Origin: an uncultured Beijerinckiaceae bacterium
GTDB lineage: Bacteria > Pseudomonadota > Alphaproteobacteria > Rhizobiales > Beijerinckiaceae
Assembly: GCA_937873345.1 (NCBI GenBank)
Contig: CALMRL010000669.1
Span: 1-5,379 of the forward strand
Length of the DNA stretch: 5,379 nt
Direction: 5' to 3'
Shown: one piece after another, positions 1 through 5,233 of the stretch
How the letters are laid out: every line of letters begins with the position of its first letter
Position numbering within the stretch: position 1 is the first letter of the stretch
The notes under the pieces: generated by a model
Database searches by the model: none
What the model was told of the DNA's origin: nothing
The model's input: only the letters and a program-made list of their open reading frames with translations
Position numbers and translations under genes: made by a program

Positions 1-1
1 C

Positions 2-358
2 GGCCTCGGCGGCAGCGTCTCGCTGGGGCGCGCCGAGCCAGGCCTCGTGACCTGGACGACCTATCTCTACGAGGGTCCGGGACCGCACTATCAGGTCGAC
101 GACGAAATCTTCCAGATGACGGCGCTCGACGTCCTCGGCTGCGCGGACGGCTGGTGCCATGTCAGCCTCGAAGGCCGATCCGGCTACGTGATGGCCGAGG
201 TGGTCGTCACCCGCGGCCAGGATCCGGCGGCCCCGCCGCCCGGCAAGCTGGCTCAGCCCGCCGCCTCCATCACGGCGAACCCGGCCGGCCCCTGCTTCGA
301 GGCCAACCAGAAGGGCGGCAACGGCGGAAACATGATGACCCGCTTCTGCCAGAAGTAG
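2..358 (+). CDS. Exported SH3-domain protein, C-terminal part (5' end outside window)
   Basis: The frame is open from the left edge to a TAG stop, leaving 118 visible residues. An internal GTG at 47 falls just where the SH3 fold begins and would remove the upstream linker, so the true start is probably outside the window. Visible residues about 15-69 look like a bacterial SH3 (SH3_3) domain: a TTYLYEGPGPHYQV strand and loop, then LDVLGCADGWCHVSL, then the closing GRSGYVMAEVV. Such domains usually bind cell-wall peptides or act as adaptors in the periplasm. After it come a Pro/Ala-rich linker (about 74-96) and a short tail, CFEANQKGGNGGN...FC, bounded by two cysteines. The SH3 part has a Cys pair of its own (C47, C52). 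The regulator gene starts 40 bp downstream on the same strand, so the two may share a transcript. The SH3 assignment is fairly firm; the role is unknown. Confidence 0.75.
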   Translation, partial: GLGGSVSLGRAEPGLVTWTTYLYEGPGPHYQVDDEIFQMTALDVLGCADGWCHVSLEGRSGYVMAEVVVTRGQDPAAPPPGKLAQPAASITANPAGPCFEANQKGGNGGNMMTRFCQK

Positions 359-398
359 CCCTCTTGATCGCAGCCCGGCGGCGAGGGCTTATGCCGCC

Positions 399-1376
399 GT
401 GTCCTCCGCCAATCCCGACCACTCCCGTGCGCACGGCGCTCGATACGGCGAAAGTGTCGCCGTCAACCTGATCGCCGTCCTCGTCGCCGTCGACGAGGAG
501 CAGCCGCGCGTGCTCACGATCGGCGGAGACGCCCTTCCCTCCGGGCCCTTCGCGCTCGCCCATCGCTCGCTGCAGTCCGGCCTGCGCGACTGGGTGGAGC
601 AGCAGACGCATCACCCCATCGGCTATGTCGAGCAGCTCTACACCTTCGCCGACCGCGACCGGGGCGGTCCGGCGGACCGGCGCGTCGCGTCGGGGGCACG
701 CATGGTTTCGATCTCGTACCTCGGCCTGACCCGCGAGCAACAGGGTCGCGGCACCGGCGGGCGCGCGTCCTGGCTCGACTGGTACGACTTCTTCCCGTGG
801 GAGGATCACCGCGACGGCAAGCCGCCGGCGGCGACCGTGGCCGAGCAAGCCCTCGCCGCCTGGGTCGATGGCGCCCCCGACGCGGCGACCCGCCGGCTGC
901 GCTCCGAACGTCGAGCCGTCGCCTTCGGACTGTCACCGTTCGGATGGAACGAGGAGCTGGCGCTGCAGCGATACGAGCTGCTGTTCGAGGCGGCGCTGCT
1001 CCCGGAGGCCTGTCCGGATGCCCCGGCCGGGGCGGCGTTGCTGCCGGGGCGGCCGATGACCGGCGACCATCGCCGCATCCTCGCGACCGGCATCGCCAGG
1101 CTGCGCGCCAAGATCAAGTACCGACCGGTCGTGTTCGAGCTGCTCGCGTCCTCCTTCACCCTGTTCCAGCTGCAGCGCTCGGTCGAGGCGTTGGCCGGGC
1201 ACCCGCTGCACAAGCAGAACTTCCGGAGGCTCATCGAGGGGCAGAACCTCGTGGAGGAGACCGGCGCCGTCTCGAGTGCGACGGGCGGCCGACCCGCCAA
1301 GATGTACCGCTTCCGCGGCGACGTGCTGGCGGAGCGCATGGTGGCCGGCTCCAAGCTGCCGCGCGCCGAAAGCTGA
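399..1376 (+). CDS. nadQ: NadQ/NrtR-type transcriptional regulator of NAD metabolism (COG4111-like)
   Basis: This 325-residue protein has two parts. Residues 20-115 resemble a Nudix fold (VNLIAVLVAV, then LPSGPFALAHRSLQSGLRDW, then GYVEQLYTFADRDR and MVSISYLGL). The catalytic Nudix box is degraded: the usual REUxEExG is not present and RD/EQ stand at the expected places, so hydrolysis is unlikely and ligand sensing more likely. Residues 235-312 match the winged helix of NrtR-type regulators (IKYRPVVFELL, FTLFQLQRSVEAL, HKQNFRRLIE, GRPAKMYRF). Residues about 120-225 form a family-specific middle region. Members of this alphaproteobacterial group (NadQ) repress NAD biosynthesis genes such as nadABC in response to a nicotinamide-nucleotide signal. 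No such target gene lies in this window. The GTG at 399 is chosen because the first in-frame ATG is at about residue 102, inside the Nudix domain; a purine-rich GCGAGGG lies 11 bases upstream of it. The choice between NadQ and a more distant NrtR paralogue rests on motif memory. Confidence 0.8.
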   Translation: MSSANPDHSRAHGARYGESVAVNLIAVLVAVDEEQPRVLTIGGDALPSGPFALAHRSLQSGLRDWVEQQTHHPIGYVEQLYTFADRDRGGPADRRVASGARMVSISYLGLTREQQGRGTGGRASWLDWYDFFPWEDHRDGKPPAATVAEQALAAWVDGAPDAATRRLRSERRAVAFGLSPFGWNEELALQRYELLFEAALLPEACPDAPAGAALLPGRPMTGDHRRILATGIARLRAKIKYRPVVFELLASSFTLFQLQRSVEALAGHPLHKQNFRRLIEGQNLVEETGAVSSATGGRPAKMYRFRGDVLAERMVAGSKLPRAES

Positions 1377-1476
1377 AGCGAGAATGCAGGTGCTGCGGGC
1401 GACGCTCCCTTAACCAGTCTTTCAGCGGCATCGAGCAGGGTTGCGGCAGTTTCGTCCGCCCGTGCCGAGTCCTGCC

Positions 1477-1809
1477 ATGCCGCTCTCCATCGACGCCCGC
1501 AAGCTCGTCCAGGCCGGAGCGACAGCCGCCGCCTGCCTTCTGGCATTGGCCGCCACCTCCGCCACGTCACGGGCGCAGGCCGGGCACATGCTGGTGATCC
1601 CCGCCTCCGATGGCTACGGATTCGACGACTGCCTGAGCGGCAACCAGACCTGCGGCCACGTTATCGCCGATGCCTGGTGCGAAGCGCATGGCATGGCCAG
1701 CGCCCTCTCGTTCGGGCGGAGCGACGACATCACCGCATCGATCGGCAAGTCCGAGGGCAAGAGCGAGAAGATCGAGCCCGGCGCCTTCATCGTGAATTGC
1801 AAGGAGTGA
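1477..1809 (+). CDS. Small exported four-cysteine protein of unknown function
   Basis: The product is 110 residues. An N-terminal signal peptide is clear: charged start (DARK), hydrophobic stretch about 11-29, and an AQA cleavage site near residue 35. The mature part is about 75 residues with four cysteines (52, 59, 68, 108), enough for two disulfides in the periplasm. It opens with HMLVIPASDGYGFDDCL and has a central CGHVIADAWCEAHG segment, then a charged Ser/Lys/Glu stretch (KSEGKSEK) before the closing PGAFIVNC. It looks like a family of small hypothetical proteins common in Rhizobiales, but no function is known to me. In-frame alternatives are TTG 1441 and GTG 1462; ATG 1477 is preferred because it gives a normal-length signal peptide, although its ribosome binding site is weak. 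It lies 100 bp downstream of the regulator and 108 bp before the next small exported protein. Confidence 0.7.
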   Translation: MPLSIDARKLVQAGATAAACLLALAATSATSRAQAGHMLVIPASDGYGFDDCLSGNQTCGHVIADAWCEAHGMASALSFGRSDDITASIGKSEGKSEKIEPGAFIVNCKE

Positions 1810-1902
1810 GGGGCAAGCTTTCGACGCTTCAAAGTCTTACGACGCGGGGAGGCGACCGTCATGGAACGTCCCGCCCCGTCGCCGGATTGCGGGAGCGTCA
1901 TC

Positions 1903-1908
1903 GAGGAG
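1903..1908 (+). promoter_or_regulatory. Ribosome binding site for the glycine-zipper protein
   Basis: GAGGAG lies nine bases before ATG 1918 and supports that start. A second Shine-Dalgarno-like GGGGAGG at 1846-1852 lies eight bases before an in-frame ATG at 1861, so an N-terminally extended form of 89 residues cannot be excluded from the sequence alone. Confidence 0.55.
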
Positions 1909-1917
1909 CTTGACCCC

Positions 1918-2130
1918 ATGCGTACCATCCTGGCCGGCGTCGTCGTCACCGCCTCCGTTCTCGCCTTCGCCTCCGCGGCCGATGCCAAGGGTTGCATCAA
2001 GGGTGCCATCGTCGGCGGCGTCGCCGGTCACATGGCCGGTCACGGCAAGATGGGCGCCGCCGCCGGCTGCGCCGTCGGCCACCACTCCGCCAGCAAGAAG
2101 TCGGCGCAGCAGGACGCTGGGGCGAAGTAG
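1918..2130 (+). CDS. Small exported glycine-zipper protein
   Basis: This is a 70-residue protein. Residues 1-23 are a classic signal peptide (MRT, hydrophobic core, ADA cleavage site). The mature 47 residues carry a very regular glycine zipper: glycines at 25, 29, 33, 37 and 41, then a second register at 46, 50 and 54. The two runs are separated by a His/Lys turn (GHGKM), so it may form a helical hairpin packed in or on a membrane. Two cysteines (26 and 51) sit near the start of each half and could be joined. Histidines cluster at 38, 42, 55 and 56. The tail is short and polar (SASKKSAQQDAGAK). Glycine-zipper domains are typical of outer-membrane or pore-forming small proteins. A role in the envelope is inferred; a specific function is not known. 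ATG 1918 is preferred over the in-frame ATG 1861 because it gives a compact signal peptide and has a good ribosome binding site. Confidence 0.7.
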   Translation: MRTILAGVVVTASVLAFASAADAKGCIKGAIVGGVAGHMAGHGKMGAAAGCAVGHHSASKKSAQQDAGAK

Positions 2131-2156
2131 CCCGCTTCGTCCATCGACGACTTCGC

Positions 2157-2187
2157 GGGGCCGGTCGCCGGAGAGGCGGCCGGCCCC
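2157..2187. terminator. GC-rich hairpin between convergent genes, likely bidirectional terminator
   Basis: Arms 2157-2169 (GGGGCCGGTCGCC) and 2175-2187 (GGCGGCCGGCCCC) pair over 13 positions with a single G-T type mismatch, around a five-base loop GGAGA. It lies 26 bases after the stop of the glycine-zipper gene and one base beyond the stop of the minus-strand creA gene. Neither side has a clear T-tract (ATTTCG on the plus side), so this is not a perfect intrinsic terminator. It may work in both directions, with Rho, or as a 3'-end stabiliser. Confidence 0.5.
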
Positions 2188-2188
2188 G

Positions 2189-2710
2189 TCATTTCGCGAG
2201 GCTGTCGGCGCACCGCGGAGGTGCAGTGTTGCCTGCCCACGGCGTGATTGCGACCGTCGAGGTCGAGTTCTTCGGCGATCCTTCGATCAGCTTGTCGGTG
2301 TATGCCATGTAGACGAGCACGTTGCGCTTCTCGTCGCAACCGCGCACGATCTGCATGTGCTTGAACAGGATCGAGCGTCTTTCGGCGAACACGGTCTCGC
2401 CCTGGCGGAACTTGCCCTTGAAGTTGATCGCCCCGTACTGCCGGCAGGCGAGCGAGACGTCCGAGGTCTGCTCGGCGAGGCCAAGCGTGCCGGCAACGCC
2501 GCCTTTCTCCGGCACGGTGTAATAGCAGGCGACGCCCTCGACGTTCGGATCGTCGATGGCGTAGGTCGCGAGCTTGTCATTGGGCGTGAGCAGCCGGAAT
2601 TTCGTCGATTCGCGGAAGATCAGGTCGGGGTCATCGCCAGCGCGAGCCGGCACACCCGACAGCGCGAGAGCAAGCGCCAACGCGCCAATCGTTTCGATCC
2701 GAGCGCGCAT
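2189..2710 (-). CDS. creA: CreA family protein, exported
   Basis: The 173-residue product starts with a signal peptide (MRARIETIG, Leu/Ala core, cleavage near PARA, residue 24). The mature protein follows the CreA pattern known from E. coli: a beta-rich start (STKFRLLTPNDKL), DDPNVEGVACY at 53-63, GLAEQTSDVSLAC at 77-89, RRSILFKHMQIVR at 111-123, and the signature EGSPKNSTSTVAITPW at 143-158. Cysteines 62 and 89 match a pair present in E. coli CreA. Two more, 125 and 167, are extra. CreA is a periplasmic protein whose biochemical role is not established. In E. coli it lies beside the creBCD two-component genes, but none are seen here. The frame stays open upstream to 2845; ATG 2710 is chosen because a strong Shine-Dalgarno tract sits five bases before it and the signal peptide begins there. 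It is divergent from the DUF2865 gene. Confidence 0.88.
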   Translation of the reverse strand: MRARIETIGALALALALSGVPARAGDDPDLIFRESTKFRLLTPNDKLATYAIDDPNVEGVACYYTVPEKGGVAGTLGLAEQTSDVSLACRQYGAINFKGKFRQGETVFAERRSILFKHMQIVRGCDEKRNVLVYMAYTDKLIEGSPKNSTSTVAITPWAGNTAPPRCADSLAK

Positions 2711-2712
2711 CG

Positions 2713-2727
2713 CCCCCTCCCCCTCTC
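2713..2727 (-). promoter_or_regulatory. Strong purine-rich ribosome binding site of creA
   Basis: Read on the minus strand this is GAGAGGGGGAGGGGG, containing GGAGG five bases before the ATG at 2710. It fixes the creA start over longer in-frame extensions that begin as far up as 2845. Confidence 0.65.
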
Positions 2728-2757
2728 GCCCAAGGTCCTCATCCAGGCGCGCCGCTG

Positions 2758-2787
2758 ATAGCATGCCCCGCACGGGCGCTGTGGCAA
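2758..2787 (-). promoter_or_regulatory. Possible creA promoter
   Basis: On the minus strand TTGCCA (2782-2787, five of six matches to the -35 consensus) is followed after 18 bases by TGCTAT (2758-2763), a weak -10. The position, about 50 bases upstream of the creA start, is sensible, but the -10 match is poor and this is a guess from inspection. No convincing promoter was found for the divergent DUF2865 gene; TCGACA near 2813 is the nearest -35-like string. Confidence 0.22.
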
Positions 2788-2892
2788 AACGAGCGTGGTC
2801 ACCGAGGATCGTCGACATCGAGGCGGGAAGCCATGATTTGCCCATAGAGGCGTGAACACTCCGACCGGCGGCACTGCCGCATCGGGAAGCGC

Positions 2893-3891
2893 ATGCACGA
2901 CGCCAATTATCTCGTCCGTCCGAGCCGCTTGCGTCGCCAGGGCTGCTTGGTCCTCCTGGCGACTCTCATCCTTGCCGGTAGCGCCGCGGCGCAGACCGTG
3001 GACTGCGGGCGCTTACAGCAGCAGATCGCGGCCGGTGATCGTGGCGGCCGCAATTCGCAGGGGTTGCGCCGCTTCGCATCGGAGCTGGCGCGCACGCAGG
3101 CCTACGCCCACCAGCTTGGCTGCGATGGTTTCACCCTCTTCGGCGGCGATCCGCAGTGTCCCGGCCTCAACGGACGCATCCAGCAGTTGCAAGCCAGCGT
3201 GGCGCAGCAGCAGGCCGGAGGCGGGGGCGGACGCGGTGACCTCGTCGCCCGCTTCAACGCCTACTGCCGCGGCGCTCCTCCGCCGCCCGAGGGTGGCGGC
3301 TTCTTCGACAGGCTGTTCGGCTCGCTGTCGCCGCAGCCGGCTGCGCCCCCGCCCCCGGCAGTGCTCGATGAGCGGCGGCAGGAGGATGACGACGACGACC
3401 GCCCCTTGCACGGCGGTTCGCAGGCGGTCTGCGTGCGCTCGTGCGACGGCGGCTTCTTCCCCCTGCCCATCTCGGCCCGCCACAACCCCGACGAGCTGAC
3501 GCAGATGTGCCAAGCCCTCTGCCCCGGCACGGAGGCGAGCGTTTTCACCCGCGCGCCGAACGCCGACATCAAGTCGGCGGTCAGCCTCGACGGGCACGCC
3601 TACATGGACCAGCAGAACGCGCTCGCTTTCCAGAAGAGCTACACGCCGGCCTGCTCATGCCGTCCGGCCGGCAAGAGCTGGGCGGAGACGTTGGCCACAG
3701 CCGAGGAGCTGCTCGACAACACGCGCAAGGGTGACATCGTGGTGACGCCGGAAAAATCCGCGGAGCTGTCCCGGCCGACAGGCGTCGTCCCCGCGCCGAC
3801 ACCGAACGCCTCCCCTGCCCCATCGAGCAAGCCTCCCGTGACCGCCGGCGCCGCCAAGCCAGCGATCAGGCAGGTCGGGCCGCAGCCCTGA
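2893..3891 (+). CDS. DUF2865 domain exported protein
   Basis: This 332-residue protein begins with a signal peptide (basic n-region RPSRLRRQG, core LVLLATLILAG, cleavage near AAAQ, residue 34). Residues 38-125 form an alpha-helical, Gln-rich segment with cysteines 38, 77, 89 and 125. A low-complexity linker follows: a glycine run (109-115), proline runs (129-132 and 152-155), and an acidic RRQEDDDDDR at 161-170. The DUF2865 core spans about 177-275: CVRSCDGGFFPLPISAR, then MCQALCPGTEA, then SLDGHAYMDQ and ACSCRPAGKSW, with paired cysteines 180/184, 206/210 and 254/256. The C-terminus (about 295-332) is Pro/Ala-rich. DUF2865 proteins are widespread in Rhizobiales and have no known function; the cysteines suggest a disulfide-bonded periplasmic protein. 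The start at 2893 has GGGAAG only three bases upstream, which is close, but it gives a complete signal peptide. The last 26 bases overlap the convergent gltX gene. Confidence 0.85.
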   Translation: MHDANYLVRPSRLRRQGCLVLLATLILAGSAAAQTVDCGRLQQQIAAGDRGGRNSQGLRRFASELARTQAYAHQLGCDGFTLFGGDPQCPGLNGRIQQLQASVAQQQAGGGGGRGDLVARFNAYCRGAPPPPEGGGFFDRLFGSLSPQPAAPPPPAVLDERRQEDDDDDRPLHGGSQAVCVRSCDGGFFPLPISARHNPDELTQMCQALCPGTEASVFTRAPNADIKSAVSLDGHAYMDQQNALAFQKSYTPACSCRPAGKSWAETLATAEELLDNTRKGDIVVTPEKSAELSRPTGVVPAPTPNASPAPSSKPPVTAGAAKPAIRQVGPQP

Positions 3892-5233
3892 GCCGAGCCT
3901 CGGCGCGCTCGCGGCCGATAAGCGGCAGAAGCGCCGCCAGTTCGGGACCGCTGTCGCGTCCGGTCAGGGCGAGGCGGAGGGGATGGAACAGCGCGCGACC
4001 CTTCCGCCCGGTGCGCTCGCGGATCGCGGCGGTGTAGCTCCGCCAGCCCTCCGCTGCCCAGGTCCGATCGTCCCAAGGCGACGGCGGCAGCAGCTCGGCG
4101 GCGGCGGCGAGCAGTTCGGCATCCTCGCCGGCAGCGGCGATCTCGCGATGCAGGATGCCCCACCAGCCCTCGATATCGTCGAAGCGCGCGAGGTTGCCGC
4201 GCACGGCGAGCCAGAAAGGCTCCGCTGCTTCGCCGGAGATGCCGGCGGCTGCCAGCCGGTCAGCCAGGCGGGCGAAAGGCAGCCCGTGCAGCGTGCGTGC
4301 GGAGAGCTGCAGCAGTTCGGCCGGATCGAAGCGGGCGGGATTGCGCCCGACGTGGGCGAGGTCGAGCAGCCCCGCCAGCTCATCGAGGTCCGCCACGGGC
4401 CGCACGGGGTCCGACGTTCCGGTGAGCACGGCGAAGGCGGCGATGGCGAGCGATTCGACTCCGTCGGCGCGCAGCCCGGCCAGCGAAAGCGAGCCGGAGC
4501 GCTTCGACAGCCCCTCGCCCGACGCGGTCACCAGGAGGTTGTGATGGGCGTAGCGCGACGGCGCGAAGCCGAGCGCGGAAGCAAGCTGGATCTGCACCGC
4601 CGTGTTGGTGACGTGGTCCTCGCCCCGGATGACGTCGGTGACGGCGAGGTCGCCGTCGTCGACGACGGAGGGAAGCGTGTAGAGGTAGGAGCCGTCCTCG
4701 CGCACGAGCACGGGATCGGAAAGCGAGGCGCAATCGATGCGGCTCGGCCCGCGGATGCCGTCCTCCCACGCCACGTCGACGCGATCGAGCATGAAGCGCC
4801 AGTGCGGCCGCCGGCCCTCCGCCTCCAGGCGGCGGCGATCCTCGGCGGTGAGCGCCAACGCCGCGCGGTCGTAAACCGGCGGCAGGCCTCGCCCGATCTG
4901 CCGCTTGCGGCGGCGGTCGAGCTCCTCCGCCGTCTCGTAGCAGGGGTAGAGCCTGCCCTCGGCCTCCAGCCGTCCGGCGGCGGCGGCGTAGAGCGGCAGC
5001 CGCTCGGACTGCCGCACGACGAGGTCCGGCGCGAGCCCGAGCCAAGCGAGGTCGGTCTCGATCGCGTCGGCGTATTCCCGGCGCGAGCGTTCCGCATCGG
5101 TGTCGTCGAAGCGCAGGATGAAGCGGCCGCCGCTCGCTCTCGCGGTCAGCGCGTTGAGGAGCGCCGTACGGGCGTTCCCGACGTGGATGCGCCCGGTCGG
5201 CGAGGGCGCGAAGCGGACGGTCGCCGGAGGCAT
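3866..5233 (-). CDS. gltX: Glutamyl-tRNA synthetase (GluRS)
   Basis: This class I aminoacyl-tRNA synthetase of 455 residues attaches glutamate to tRNA in the cytoplasm using ATP. The N-terminal Rossmann catalytic domain starts with VRFAPSPTGRIHVGNARTAL (residues 6-25), in which HVGN is the HIGH motif. It continues with LRFDDTDAERS (40-50), YLYTLPSVVDD (183-193) and VIRGEDHVTNT (201-211), and ends in the KMSKS-like GLSKRSGSLS (241-250). The helical anticodon-binding domain follows; it is a little shorter than the usual 465-480 total and ends in the GRKGRALFHPLRLALTG block (429-445), typical of alphaproteobacterial forms. The zinc-site cysteines found in E. coli GluRS are absent (only C98 and C168 are present). 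Many alphaproteobacteria lack GlnRS and use a non-discriminating GluRS with GatCAB; whether that holds here is not visible. ATG 5233 is chosen; a GTG codon directly before it (5236) is possible. The start overlaps the upstream DAHP synthase stop by one base (TGATG), suggesting translational coupling. Confidence 0.95.
   Translation of the reverse strand: MPPATVRFAPSPTGRIHVGNARTALLNALTARASGGRFILRFDDTDAERSRREYADAIETDLAWLGLAPDLVVRQSERLPLYAAAAGRLEAEGRLYPCYETAEELDRRRKRQIGRGLPPVYDRAALALTAEDRRRLEAEGRRPHWRFMLDRVDVAWEDGIRGPSRIDCASLSDPVLVREDGSYLYTLPSVVDDGDLAVTDVIRGEDHVTNTAVQIQLASALGFAPSRYAHHNLLVTASGEGLSKRSGSLSLAGLRADGVESLAIAAFAVLTGTSDPVRPVADLDELAGLLDLAHVGRNPARFDPAELLQLSARTLHGLPFARLADRLAAAGISGEAAEPFWLAVRGNLARFDDIEGWWGILHREIAAAGEDAELLAAAAELLPPSPWDDRTWAAEGWRSYTAAIRERTGRKGRALFHPLRLALTGRDSGPELAALLPLIGRERAEARLRAAARPA

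Noticed and set aside
391..393. ATG at 391 as the start of the NadQ-type gene
   Set aside because: It is in a different frame from the regulator. The in-frame GTG at 399 is the only start that keeps the Nudix-like domain.
270..848. A 192-codon minus-strand frame across the SH3 and NadQ-type genes
   Set aside because: It spans the ends of two supported plus-strand genes and its translation is Arg/Gly-biased, with no motif.
806..1570. A 254-codon open frame on the minus strand over the NadQ-type gene
   Set aside because: It is a shadow of a gene with recognisable Nudix-like and winged-helix parts. The translation is low in meaning and has no domain or signal peptide.
1910..2758. A 282-codon plus-strand frame covering creA and the glycine-zipper gene
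   Set aside because: It overlaps two well-supported genes in other frames, runs through the hairpin and has a repetitive Ser/Pro/Arg start typical of shifted frames.
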